From contig NZ_JAHSPG010000001.1 in assembly GCF_019130065.1 (NCBI RefSeq), positions 682,001 to 746,000 of the forward strand: DNA of 64,000 nt, read 5' to 3'. Within the stretch, counting starts at the first letter, position 1. Each line of letters begins with the position of its first letter. The notes beneath the pieces were generated by a model. The model was not told the origin of the DNA and ran no database searches. It saw only the letters and a list, made by a program, of their open reading frames with translations. This document shows, in pieces, positions 10,073 to 18,300 of the stretch. The position numbers were made by a program, and so were the translations under genes. The DNA comes from Pinibacter aurantiacus (GTDB taxonomy: Bacteria; Bacteroidota; Bacteroidia; Chitinophagales; Chitinophagaceae).

Positions 10073-10867
10073 TTATTTTGTTTTGAGGGACCAATCAGGT
10101 TTAATGGTGTCAAGCGCCTGCTGTATGTTGATGTATTTTGCCAGATCCTTTAATGCAATGACTTTGTAATGATGTTTGTGGAGATATTTCATGTATACTT
10201 CAAACAATTCCGGCGGTGTGGTTACCCAATCATGCGCATAGTCAGGAACACCGTGAATGGTGAGCACTACGACCTTTCCATCCTTTGCAAGTTTAATGGC
10301 GTCGATCACTTTTTGTTGATCAGTGCCGCTGGTGCTAAAGCTTGGAATGAGGTAAGGATGATCTTTGAGGGGATCATACACGCGACTTCCGCCCGCGCGT
10401 GCAAACAGATAACCGCGATCTCCTAATATCTTCAAAGTCGCGGCACGCGTGTCATAGCCCGGATACGCAAAACTCTGCAGCTTTGGAATGTGCAGTGAAT
10501 CGCATTTACTTTCGACATAGCTTAGTTGCTCATTCGCTTCAGCATCCTGCATTTTATTTACGTGCTTGTGTGTGCGGGTGTGGTTGCCTATTTCAAAACC
10601 CATGTCCGACAATGCCTGTATTTGTTGCCAATTCATGTATTTGGTTGTGTCTGAAAAGTCCGGAGGAAATTCACAAACAAAGAAACTGGCGCCAAAACCA
10701 TATTTCTTTAAGATCGGTGCAACGTAATTGTAGTGGCTCTTTGCCGCATCATCGAATGTAAGCACAACAAGCTTATCAGGGATTTTTTTATTAATGATCT
10801 GTGCCATGCCGGAAGCATGAGTAAAGAGCATGGTGAAAGAAATAAGTAATATTCTTTTGGCAAACAT
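10073..10867 (-). CDS. Polysaccharide deacetylase, NodB/CE4 type
   Basis: A 264-residue protein. The ATG at 10867 gives a signal peptide (MFAKRILLISFTMLFTHASG); an in-frame ATG at 10885 adds six residues. CE4 motifs appear in order: VVLTFDDA (metal-binding and base Asp), IGNHTRTHKH (two metal His), SFAYPGYDTRA (motif 3) and VVVLTIHGVPD (final His). CE4 enzymes remove acetyl groups from sugars. First in the pectin operon, it could act on acetylated pectin fragments, but chitin-type substrates cannot be excluded. Confidence 0.88.
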   Translation of the reverse strand: MFAKRILLISFTMLFTHASGMAQIINKKIPDKLVVLTFDDAAKSHYNYVAPILKKYGFGASFFVCEFPPDFSDTTKYMNWQQIQALSDMGFEIGNHTRTHKHVNKMQDAEANEQLSYVESKCDSLHIPKLQSFAYPGYDTRAATLKILGDRGYLFARAGGSRVYDPLKDHPYLIPSFSTSGTDQQKVIDAIKLAKDGKVVVLTIHGVPDYAHDWVTTPPELFEVYMKYLHKHHYKVIALKDLAKYINIQQALDTIKPDWSLKTK

Positions 10868-11233
10868 AAGGCTATTAAGGGTCAATCGTTTTTTAAGGTG
10901 TGGTATGATGATGCGCTAAGGTGGTAATAGTTTTGCCGGATGCCTATTTGCTCATTTTAGTGCAAACATTCAATAGCAAAAGAAAACTTTGCGCTTCAGT
11001 TGTAGGCTGCACAGTTTTCAACAAAAGCAAAACAGGAACAAAGGATATTTCATTTTTCATGCGACGTCAATTTTAATCAATTCTGCATAAGCCTTAAAGT
11101 TATGATACGAGAGGTCATAACTGTCCCGATCTATCCTGATGAATAAGAACTTGGGTAGATTTTAAATTTAACCGGAAGATTTGACAGAGGCTTAGAGGTT
11201 GTTTCGGTGTAGCAGAACCAGTCAACTCTGAGT
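10868..11233. other. Upstream region of the pectin operon
   Basis: About 365 bases without a gene. It contains an inverted repeat and the direct-repeat motif listed at 11098-11141 and a TTAACCGGA box at about 11168-11176. No promoter matching the Bacteroidota consensus was found with confidence. Confidence 0.5.
11098..11141. promoter_or_regulatory. Candidate operator: inverted repeat plus direct-repeat motif
   Basis: AGTTATGA-N9-TCATAACT (11098-11122) is a perfect 8-base inverted repeat. It overlaps TAACTGTCCCGATCTATCC (from 11118), which resembles the site at 1886-1908 base for base except for about five positions. It lies about 250 bases upstream of the deacetylase start. No regulator gene is visible nearby. 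Confidence 0.4.
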
Positions 11234-11641
11234 CTACAATTTAATTATGGTATCTAAATCTTCGTCTTTTAATGAACTATAAACCTTTAACGCATCGTTC
11301 AATAAACTCTCATAGTTGTTTTCTATAAATTCTAAATCAACGTGTTCCACTATTTGGATCTTTTTAAAGTGTCTCCGCTTATTTTCATCAAATGATTTGG
11401 TAATGTAGAATGTAAAAGTATAAAGACCGGGAGTATCATTAAACAAGAACCCGATATTACCATGATAACGACCATCTTTACAAGTAAAGTCCAAGCCAAG
11501 GATATCCGCTAAGTACTTCGTTGTAAGTTTGTATTTATTGCCCGACAACCCCAGTTCAAACGGCTGCCGAAGCAACGCTATACGTTCATACAATTGGTCA
11601 AAATCTTTGCTGGTAATGTTTGAATATATTATGTAAGACAT
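11234..11641 (-). CDS. Hypothetical protein, 135 residues
   Basis: No family recognised. The protein starts MSYIIYSNITSKDFDQLYER, has no signal peptide or membrane segment, is moderately rich in aromatic and charged residues, and ends with an acidic helix (LKDEDLDTIIKL). The ATG at 11641 is the first in frame. It lies 50 bases beyond the stop of the NagB-like gene on the same strand and could be co-transcribed. It has no coding conflict with other frames and typical local codon use, so it is probably real. Confidence 0.55.
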   Translation of the reverse strand: MSYIIYSNITSKDFDQLYERIALLRQPFELGLSGNKYKLTTKYLADILGLDFTCKDGRYHGNIGFLFNDTPGLYTFTFYITKSFDENKRRHFKKIQIVEHVDLEFIENNYESLLNDALKVYSSLKDEDLDTIIKL

Positions 11642-11691
11642 ATGGTTTGAAAAAGCATTTCAAAGTCTATCCATTAGTTACTTCCCTCCTC

Positions 11692-12423
11692 TCAATAACC
11701 ATTTAATTCCTTAGCTGCAGCTTCATCTATAAATATCGTAAAGCTGAGATGATTGCGCAATAAACTCGCGGGCACATCCGGTGTGATTTCACCTTCAATT
11801 ACTTCCCTGATAATGGCGGCCTTTTTTTCGCCGCTTGCCATAAGGATTACGTGCCGTGCATTCATGATAGATGCAATGCCGAGCGTAAGTCCTTCGCTTA
11901 GTTCCGTTTCAGCTGAAAAATATTTCTGCCCCACTTCCTTTGTCATTGCATGAAGCTCTGATATACGTGAAAATAGTGAAGGATCAGAACCGGGTTCATT
12001 CATTCCTATGTGCCCGTTCAAACCGATACCTAGTAGCACGACATCAATACCATCGTGCTGGCTAATGAAATGTTCGATAAGTGTACATTCTTTTTTCTTG
12101 TCTTCAGCTTTTCCGTCAAAAAAACAAATTCTATCTTCTCCAATCTGTAATGGCCCAAACAACTGCCTGTCTAAATAATTTCGGCAACTGCCTTCATCTT
12201 CTCCATTCATGCCGACCCATTCGTCGAGGCCCACAAAGTGCCAGCGCGAGATATCGACAAGTCCTGTCTGCTGCCTCTGCACTAGTTCATTAAAAACTCC
12301 TGACGGAGTATCACCCGAGGCTGGACAAAACAAGGCTCGTGGCGAACTTTGCAGGTGTTTTACGATTTCATCAGCAACAGCTTTTGAAAGCGATTCATAC
12401 GTAGGTTTTACAACAATGTTCAT
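11692..12423 (-). CDS. nagB: Glucosamine-6-phosphate deaminase-like protein (NagB family)
   Basis: A 243-residue cytoplasmic enzyme of the NagB/RpiA fold. Motifs seen: LFCPASGDTPSGVFNELV (phosphate loop), WHFVGLDEWVGM (catalytic Asp region), VVLLGIGLNGHIGMNEPG (ring-opening His) and LGIASIMNARHVILMASG. These fit deamination of glucosamine-6-phosphate to fructose-6-phosphate; a 6-phosphogluconolactonase-like role is less likely because of the GLDEWVGM and NGHIGMNEPG pattern. It follows a GH15-like glycosidase after a 13-copy heptamer array, suggesting co-expression for sugar catabolism. Confidence 0.82.
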   Translation of the reverse strand: MNIVVKPTYESLSKAVADEIVKHLQSSPRALFCPASGDTPSGVFNELVQRQQTGLVDISRWHFVGLDEWVGMNGEDEGSCRNYLDRQLFGPLQIGEDRICFFDGKAEDKKKECTLIEHFISQHDGIDVVLLGIGLNGHIGMNEPGSDPSLFSRISELHAMTKEVGQKYFSAETELSEGLTLGIASIMNARHVILMASGEKKAAIIREVIEGEITPDVPASLLRNHLSFTIFIDEAAAKELNGY

Positions 12424-12465
12424 ATGAGTTATGAGTTTTAAGTAATGAGTTGTGAGTAGTAAGTT

Positions 12466-12556
12466 TTTTTACTTTTTACTTTTTACTTTTTACTTTTTAC
12501 TTTTTACTTTTTACTTTTTACTTTTTACTTTTTACTTTTTACTTTTTACTTTTTAC
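12466..12556. repeat. Heptamer array, 13 copies of TTTTTAC
   Basis: The unit TTTTTAC is repeated every 7 bases from 12466 to 12556 almost without variation, the purest microsatellite in the window. It fills the space between the GH15-like gene and nagB. The GH15-like gene's TAA (12546-12548) and final Lys-Lys codons are part of it. A degenerate GAGTTATGAGTTTTAAGT-type array (12424-12463) fills the rest. Confidence 0.97.
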
Positions 12557-14747
12557 CATAATAATCCAACACTCCCAGCACATACGCTCCCGCCCCATAC
12601 CCTACCATTGGAATGGCACCGTTAAAATAACATGTTCCTAGCATATAAATTTCAGGAATGGTGTTATAATTTGCCTTGGATAGTTTGGTCACTTTGTCGA
12701 TCAACTCTTTGGCAAGCACTCTGCTGCCTAAATGATTTTGCGCCACGGCAACACGCAAGTCGGCAAATGGCCATTCCTGGTTTTCGTAAGTATCATCGCT
12801 GTATACGCGAATGTAGCCCACATCACCTTTTATTTTCATTAATGGATCGTAGTCCTGCATGTGTGTGGTAAAAAGTTTTTTATCTGTTATAAGTCCGTTG
12901 GCAAACAATTCAAATGTTCCTGCATCATGAAAGTAGTGTGCTGTTGGTGACTGATCGTCGGCATTGCCTTTTACTACGCGGTTTTCATACACCATGTATT
13001 TCATGATGCCACGATACATGCTATCTGCTGCTGCGGCATACTTCCCGGATTCGTAACCATATTTTCTTTGCAGTAATGCAAAACGCTTCAGGCCTTCCGC
13101 GCACACACCAGATGTAAAGGTATATCGCCTACCGGGCAAATGATGTTCCCAGGGGCCGGAGTCACGGCGTATCAATCCATCATTGTCAATGTTGTGAATG
13201 ATCGCATCTGCAACTTTAACCGCCAGCACGTTTTCCCATTGTTTATAAAAAGCTGTGTCGTTGCTGCTCTTCATGTATTCATCCAATGCAAACAAAAACA
13301 ATCCGAAATCGTCGATTTCAATATTGGGTCCATCATCATTATAATCGCATTCTTCTTTGCCATTGCCAAAATAACGCGTTGCAGATATTTGATAATCTAC
13401 ACCAATACCGTAGTCTTTTCCATCCCTGAAAATATAATGTTTGAACCTGCCAACCGGTTGTGCTTTCAGCATAAACTCCAATCCTTTCTTTGCTTCTTCG
13501 TTCATTCCCAGCTTTGCCATTGCAGCCAGGGCAAACGATCCGTCACGCACCCACGCGATGCACCACTGCCCGGGCCGTAATGAAGCTATTACCTGCCCAT
13601 GTGAGTAAGGAAGCACTTCCTGATCTGCGACCTGTGACATTTTCAGAAACGAAATTGATTGTTGCAGCGTTGCTTTTTCATCAGATGTGGCGCTGGCTGG
13701 AATCTTGCATTTGGCAAATACGGACTGCATGAATTGTTGTTCTTCGGCAAGCATTGATTTGTCGTTCTTCTGTAATCGTTGTTTGGCTTTTTCGCACACT
13801 GTTTCATCGTGATTTAACGAGTCGGTAAAACCAAAAAGAAAATATTTTTCTGCCACTCCATTCCTGGTTAATGTCCAGTTTGCAGTTTGCATTTTCCCCT
13901 TGCCTTCGTCATATTTAAAGGATATACTTTTTATTGCGGCAGGGGCACCTTTTACCATTGCATACAACACTTTTTCGTGCGTAGTAAAAGGTGCGAAATA
14001 GTAAACAGAAAATTGTTTGTATTGTACTTCTATAACGTGTGTATTGTTTAAATACCTCACTGAAATTGGCCGCTGGCGCTGATTCATTTCAATGTTATAT
14101 GCAACGGGTTCCACCGATTGAGCGGAGTCATAGTAGCTGAAAATATGCGGATAAAGTGCCTCCAGCCTGTTTGTTTCTTCATTGTAAACAGCAGCAATCA
14201 AACCATTGGAAGTTGTCAGCTGAAAATAAGATTGCTTGCTAACCGCACGTTCTTTTTGCTCTTTTTCATAGGTCGCCTTTGCCATTATTGCGAGCCGGCC
14301 CTTGTAGATCCCACCGATGGCCGGCGCATTGTACATTCTGACGGCAAGCGTATTTGTTTCTTTAATGACGCCCACGGGAACAACATATCTTCTTTCCTGA
14401 TCCCATGCGGTTTCCACTTTCGGTGGCAGCTTGCCATGGGTGCCTACCAGTTTGCCATTTACATATGTTTCGTCTGCAGCGTCAATCGTGCCGGCATACA
14501 GTATCATTTCTTTTCCTACACATTCCTTTGGCACCTTAAACTTTACCCTGTACCAGGCCATTCCTTCCCATCCTTTGCTGGAGGAAGGAACAACGACTTG
14601 CTTCCAGTTGCTGTCATCAAAACTTTCATTTTTATAGGCCATGCTATCTCCTTTTGTGAAACGCCATTTTGTATCGAAATGAATCACCTGCGTGAAAGCA
14701 TTGCTCACAAAAAGAGAAAGGATCAGTGTCACGAAAGTTGTCTTCAT
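12546..14747 (-). CDS. GH15-like glycosidase with N-terminal galactose-binding domain
   Basis: A 733-residue secreted protein with signal peptide MKTTFVTLILSLFVSNAFTQ. Residues about 25-155 look like the jelly-roll of beta-galactosidase/glucuronidase N-termini (WRFTKGDSMAY, GMAWYRVKFKVP, ETYVNGKLVGTHG). Residues about 370-725 resemble an (alpha/alpha)6 barrel of glucoamylase type: GQWCIAWVRDGSFALAAMAK, NIEIDDFGLFLFALDEY, GPWEHHLPGRRYTFTSGVCA. The last acidic segments could supply catalytic Glu/Asp. The substrate is not predictable. The two C-terminal Lys codons and the stop derive from the heptamer array downstream. Confidence 0.75.
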   Translation of the reverse strand: MKTTFVTLILSLFVSNAFTQVIHFDTKWRFTKGDSMAYKNESFDDSNWKQVVVPSSSKGWEGMAWYRVKFKVPKECVGKEMILYAGTIDAADETYVNGKLVGTHGKLPPKVETAWDQERRYVVPVGVIKETNTLAVRMYNAPAIGGIYKGRLAIMAKATYEKEQKERAVSKQSYFQLTTSNGLIAAVYNEETNRLEALYPHIFSYYDSAQSVEPVAYNIEMNQRQRPISVRYLNNTHVIEVQYKQFSVYYFAPFTTHEKVLYAMVKGAPAAIKSISFKYDEGKGKMQTANWTLTRNGVAEKYFLFGFTDSLNHDETVCEKAKQRLQKNDKSMLAEEQQFMQSVFAKCKIPASATSDEKATLQQSISFLKMSQVADQEVLPYSHGQVIASLRPGQWCIAWVRDGSFALAAMAKLGMNEEAKKGLEFMLKAQPVGRFKHYIFRDGKDYGIGVDYQISATRYFGNGKEECDYNDDGPNIEIDDFGLFLFALDEYMKSSNDTAFYKQWENVLAVKVADAIIHNIDNDGLIRRDSGPWEHHLPGRRYTFTSGVCAEGLKRFALLQRKYGYESGKYAAAADSMYRGIMKYMVYENRVVKGNADDQSPTAHYFHDAGTFELFANGLITDKKLFTTHMQDYDPLMKIKGDVGYIRVYSDDTYENQEWPFADLRVAVAQNHLGSRVLAKELIDKVTKLSKANYNTIPEIYMLGTCYFNGAIPMVGYGAGAYVLGVLDYYGKK

Positions 14748-14768
14748 AATTGTTTTCGATTACCGACA

Positions 14769-15413
14769 TTAATGTGGATTCAATTCATCCTTGAGCCAGA
14801 TTGTAGGATTGTTTTTAATATACAACCGAATTCTGTTTAATTCATTTTCGTCTCTGATTATTCTGTCGTGATAACGGCTTTGCCATTCAAATTCAATATT
14901 GTTGCTGTTTGCAAATCGTTTTACTGATGCTTTAAATCCTCTTAAAACCGATCCTAAATTCTGTGATTGGCGCCCGAATGTATTTGCCATCCAATCGTGT
15001 TGATAAGGTTTGTTAAAGAACAATATCCCATGAATATGATCGGGCATGATAACAAATTCATCTAATGCAACAAAAGGAAAATGATCGGGTATGGCAACCC
15101 AACAATCATATGCTATTTTGCCAATCGCGGTTTCCCGTAGAGACGGATGAAAATCCGTCTCCAAATCTGCGGCTATAGGCGGGTTTACAAGAGACGGATT
15201 ATTATCCCCGTTTACGATAGATGGATTATTATCCCCGTTTACAAGAGACGGATTATTATCCGTCTCTACGGCGGCGGAAATAATTTCACCAAAATACGGT
15301 ATCTTTTTTTGCGTGCAAATGGTTACAAAATATGCTCCATTTGCGCCGTAATCATAACCTTGCAATCGTGCTGATGGAATACGGTATTTGTTCAGATATT
15401 TTTCATTTGACAT
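14769..15413 (-). CDS. REP-associated HUH (Y1) transposase with repeat-coded insertion
   Basis: A 214-residue protein of the TnpA_REP/RAYT type. It starts near the usual GYDYGANGAYFVTICT strand, has the metal-binding HUH motif as IMPDHIHGILFF (His126 and His128), then the typical YHDRIIRDENELNRIRLYIK followed by NNP; Tyr198 in this block is the likely nucleophile. RAYTs nick and join single-stranded DNA at REP-like hairpins. Residues about 49-93, between FGEI and AIGKIAYDCWVAIP where relatives have a short linker, are encoded by hairpin repeats in frame (GDNNPSLVN repeated). The same hairpin family flanks the gene at 15531-15625 and 17942-18032. The insertion lies outside the core motifs, so the enzyme may remain active. 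Confidence 0.9.
   Translation of the reverse strand: MSNEKYLNKYRIPSARLQGYDYGANGAYFVTICTQKKIPYFGEIISAAVETDNNPSLVNGDNNPSIVNGDNNPSLVNPPIAADLETDFHPSLRETAIGKIAYDCWVAIPDHFPFVALDEFVIMPDHIHGILFFNKPYQHDWMANTFGRQSQNLGSVLRGFKASVKRFANSNNIEFEWQSRYHDRIIRDENELNRIRLYIKNNPTIWLKDELNPH
15137..15162. repeat. GAGACGGAT hairpin inside the transposase gene
   Basis: GTAGAGACGGAT-GAA-AATCCGTCTCC forms a stem of about 9 bases with a tiny loop and is translated in the transposase frame (ETDFHPSL). It is the isolated member of the family, without tandem units. Confidence 0.85.
15184..15269. repeat. 27-bp tandem array ending in a complete hairpin, inside the transposase gene
   Basis: Three units of 27 bases (starts 15184, 15211, 15238) carry the left arm GAGACGGATTATTATC (GATAGATGG in the middle unit). 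The last unit runs on into the right arm ATCCGTCTCTAC. Because 27 is a multiple of three, the frame is kept and each unit encodes nine residues. Confidence 0.93.
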
Positions 15414-15530
15414 AAGATTCGTTTTCTACAAGGAACAGAAATTGTTTTAGATTCCACATAGACGAATAATTATTTCAAATGGATGGACGGGTGGTTGAAA
15501 ATGAACGAATAAATTTTGATTAGATATAAC

Positions 15531-15625
15531 GGATTGTCTGGGGTTCGCAGGAGACGGATTATCCGGGGTTCGCAGGAGACGGATTATCTGGGGTTCAACG
15601 GAGACGGATTATCATCCGTCTCTAC
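15531..15625. repeat. 25-bp tandem array ending in a complete hairpin
   Basis: Units of 25 bases start at 15531, 15556 and 15581, each carrying GGATTATC, GGGGTTCGCAG and GAGAC. The array ends with the full hairpin GAGACGGATTATC / ATCCGTCTCTAC (15601-15624). It has the same design and orientation as the arrays in the transposase gene and at 17942-18032. The GH3 stop codon (TAG, 15622-15624) is inside the terminal GTAGAGAC. Confidence 0.93.
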
Positions 15626-17904
15626 GGGGATGCCCAAACGATTTTTGCGGATTTCAGCTCATTTGAATTGGTGCCGATGTGTATGATAAATTCACCGGGC
15701 TCCCATATGTATTCGAGCTTTTCGTTGTAGAATTTTAAATCTTCTGTCGTTATTTCAAAGGTCACTTCTTTGCTTTCGCCTGGCTGCAAGAATATTTTTT
15801 TAAATCCTTTCAAATCCTTTACAGAGCGGGTTACACTGGCCACAGTGTCTGTGATGTAAAGTTGTACGGTTTCTTCTCCCGCATACTTTCCAGTGTTGGT
15901 AATGATTACAGAGGCTTTCATTTTTTGATTACCTTTTAACTGAGAAGGACCTACAGTAATGTTACTATAATTAAACGTGGTGTAACTTAAGCCATAACCA
16001 AACGTGTACAATGGCGCATTGGGAATGTCAAAATATCGTGACTTATATTTCTCGAGAGAGGTGTCGTTAAATGGCCGGCCAGTGTGTTTGTGATTGTAAT
16101 ACACCGGGATTTGTCCCATCGTTAACGGGAAACACTGTGTCAGTTTGCCGGAAGGATTGTATTTTCCAAACAATACATCAGCAATGGCATTGCCTGCTTC
16201 GAGCCCGCCAAACCATGTCTCCAAAATGGCCGATACGTGATCGTTCTCCCACGACAATGTTAAAGGGCGTCCGTTCATCAGCACCAACACCACAGGTTTC
16301 CCGGTTTTCACCAATGCTTTTAGTAAGTCTTTTTGATTTTCGGGAATATCGATATCACCGCGGCTGGCAGCTTCACCGGTCATGCCTTTTGCTTCACCCA
16401 AAACCGCCACTATAATATCAGCTTTATCGACAATATTCAAAGCTTCGTCAAGCATAGTTTGTATAGAACGACTGTCTTTTTCCAACCCCTCTCCCGATTC
16501 ATTTAAAACTTTAATAGTGTGATCATCTTCAACAAGATTGCACCCCTTTGCATACAGTACACGTACATTGTTGCCCTGCTGGTTCCTAATTCCTTCCAGC
16601 ACACTTACAGCATTTTTCCAGTCACCATAGTCATGCCAACTACCTATCAGGTTCTTTTTATCATCAGCCAGCGGGCCTATCAATGCAATGGTTTTGTTTT
16701 CTTGCAGTGGCAAAATATTGTTTGCATTTTTCAACAACACACACGCTCGTGCGGCTGCTTCGCGTGCGACCTGCCTGTGATTGGTTGCTAAATTTACTGT
16801 TGCTGCCCGTTCGTCGTTGCAAAATCTATAAGGATCATCCAGTAAACCCAGCATTGCCTTGGCTTCCAGGATGCGGCGACAGGCGTTTTCAATTTGCTGC
16901 ATGGTCACTTTGCCGGGCTGCAATGATTCTTTCAAGTAGGACAAATATCCCTCTCCCACCATATCCATATCAACTCCTGCATTCATTGCCCTCACAACAT
17001 TATCTTTTAAATCTCCTAACCCATGCGGTGTCATTTCATTGATAGCGGCATAATCGGTAACTACAAATCCCTTAAATCCCCACTGCTTTCTCAACACTGT
17101 ATCCATGAGCCATTTATTGCCGGATGCCGGTATGCCATCAACTTCATTAAAAGATGTCATCACTGTAGCTGCTCCCGCATCAACCGCAGCTTTGTATGGA
17201 GGGAAGTAATATTGATACATTCTCAACCGACTCATATCGACAGTGTTGTAATCGCGGCCAGCTTCTGCGGCACCATATAATGCAAAGTGTTTAACGCAGG
17301 CCAGTATGGAGGTGTCGCTGCGCAAATTACTTCCCTGGTAGCCTTTTACCATTGCCTCTGCAATGCGTGAGCCCAGATAGGGATCCTCACCACTGCCTTC
17401 CACAACCCTTCCCCAGCGCGGATCACGGGTGATGTCAACCATTGGGGAAAATGTCCAGTTCAATCCATCGGCGCTGGCTTCATTGGCAGCGATTTGCGCG
17501 CAACGTTCTATTAATGGCATGTCCCATGTACAGGACATGGCCAGCGGTACGGGAAATATTGTCTGATGCCCGTGAATAATGTCGTTGCCAAATAATAATG
17601 GAATATGCAGGCGTGTCTCCTTCACGGCTATATCCTGTAGCTTTCGTACCACGGCTGGCGTGTATGCATTTAACAGTGAGCCAACCTTGCCGTCTTTTAT
17701 TTTTTGTTCAACATCTTTACTGATGGTGGGGCCTGTTACATCCATGCCAAAATCCAGTTGATTCAGCTGACCTATTTTTTCTTCAATGGTCATTTTGCTC
17801 ATCAATGCATCGATGGTCTTCCGGTCTTTGTCTGTAAGAGTTTGAGCAGATAGATGTTGCAGAAAAAAGATGCAGCTACAAACTATGGTAATGATTTTGT
17901 TCAT
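15622..17904 (-). CDS. GH3 beta-glucosidase, BglX-like
   Basis: A 760-residue secreted enzyme (signal peptide MNKIITIVCSCIFFLQHLSA). It has the GH3 N-terminal TIM barrel with LLFGNDIIHGHQTIFPVPLA, WTFSPMVDITRDPRWGRVVE, ACVKHFALYGAAEAGRDYN and GFKGFVVTDYAAINEM, where the Asp of VTDY is the expected nucleophile. The alpha/beta sandwich follows (ILPLQENKTIALIGPLAD; GEAASRGDIDIPENQ), then a C-terminal FnIII-like domain (PLYTFGYGLSYTTFNYS). It hydrolyses terminal beta-glucosyl or xylosyl residues in the periplasm. The stop codon comes from a repeat. Confidence 0.92.
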   Translation of the reverse strand: MNKIITIVCSCIFFLQHLSAQTLTDKDRKTIDALMSKMTIEEKIGQLNQLDFGMDVTGPTISKDVEQKIKDGKVGSLLNAYTPAVVRKLQDIAVKETRLHIPLLFGNDIIHGHQTIFPVPLAMSCTWDMPLIERCAQIAANEASADGLNWTFSPMVDITRDPRWGRVVEGSGEDPYLGSRIAEAMVKGYQGSNLRSDTSILACVKHFALYGAAEAGRDYNTVDMSRLRMYQYYFPPYKAAVDAGAATVMTSFNEVDGIPASGNKWLMDTVLRKQWGFKGFVVTDYAAINEMTPHGLGDLKDNVVRAMNAGVDMDMVGEGYLSYLKESLQPGKVTMQQIENACRRILEAKAMLGLLDDPYRFCNDERAATVNLATNHRQVAREAAARACVLLKNANNILPLQENKTIALIGPLADDKKNLIGSWHDYGDWKNAVSVLEGIRNQQGNNVRVLYAKGCNLVEDDHTIKVLNESGEGLEKDSRSIQTMLDEALNIVDKADIIVAVLGEAKGMTGEAASRGDIDIPENQKDLLKALVKTGKPVVLVLMNGRPLTLSWENDHVSAILETWFGGLEAGNAIADVLFGKYNPSGKLTQCFPLTMGQIPVYYNHKHTGRPFNDTSLEKYKSRYFDIPNAPLYTFGYGLSYTTFNYSNITVGPSQLKGNQKMKASVIITNTGKYAGEETVQLYITDTVASVTRSVKDLKGFKKIFLQPGESKEVTFEITTEDLKFYNEKLEYIWEPGEFIIHIGTNSNELKSAKIVWASP

Positions 17905-18298
17905 CGGAATTTATTTGCGGGAATGGATTGTTAGTTTATGGGGGACGGATTGTTATTTTACAGGAGACGGATTGTTATTTTACTAGAGACGGATTGTTAT
18001 TTTACTAGAGACGGATTGTTATCCGTCTCTACTTCATATAAAAAGCAAATGTAGAACTAAACAAAATTGATAAAAATACGGGAACGCAGATTGTCATGTT
18101 TTTTAGGGCACCAGCATTGGAAACTCCGGTTAAACATCGTTGCGTCGCATTACGTTCGTCTGTAGGAATGCCATGGAGCGGTGGGTTTTGTGTGCAATAA
18201 CGAGATATTGGTTCAAACATCATTCTGTGCAACAGGGCGAATGCGATTCGCTCCTATGGAGATCAATTTTCAAATTCTCAAATCACAAGATTTTGAAA
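17905..18298. other. Repeat-filled intergenic region between GH3 and umuC
   Basis: About 390 bases with no convincing gene. From left: the 22-bp array at 17942-18032, an AACGCAGATTGTCATG string near 18086, a segment reading CGTTGCGTCGCATTACGTTC near 18129, then the GGGCGAATGCGATTCGC hairpin and TTTTCAAAT array up to the umuC stop. A 67-codon frame in it is not credible because it is built from repeats. Confidence 0.7.
17942..18032. repeat. 22-bp tandem array ending in a complete hairpin
   Basis: GAGACGGATTGTTATTTTAC recurs with exact 22-base spacing (17942, 17964, 17986, 18008); the first unit reads GGGACGG. The last unit continues into ATCCGTCTCTAC, giving the hairpin 18008-18032. It is the third array of this family within 3 kb of the transposase gene, lying just upstream of the GH3 start. 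Confidence 0.93.
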
Positions 18299-18300
18299 TT
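18234..18300. repeat. Composite repeat: GGGCGAATGCGATTCGC hairpin plus TTTTCAAAT array
   Basis: AGGGCGAATGCGATTCGCTC (18234 onward) is a short palindrome followed by CAATTTTCAAATTCTCAAAT and a degenerate inverted unit TTTTGAAATT. The same order of hairpin then array next to a minus-strand stop recurs at 30084, 37082 and 43541. Confidence 0.85.

Noticed and set aside
12424-12556. Phase-variable reading frame driven by the heptamer array
   Set aside because: The array lies after the functional end of the GH15-like frame and every unit contains TAA in the relevant frame, so copy-number change would not switch a protein on or off.
14118-14840. Plus-strand frame of 240 codons
   Set aside because: Opposite the GH15-like gene and the end of the transposase gene; no signature, biased composition.
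15137-18032. Possible CRISPR array
   Set aside because: Units of 22, 25 and 27 bases repeat completely, spacers are not unique, arrays have three to four units, each ends in a hairpin, and no cas genes are present.
18029-18232. Minus-strand frame of 67 codons between GH3 and umuC
   Set aside because: Built mostly from dispersed repeats, including the hairpin end; no homology pattern.
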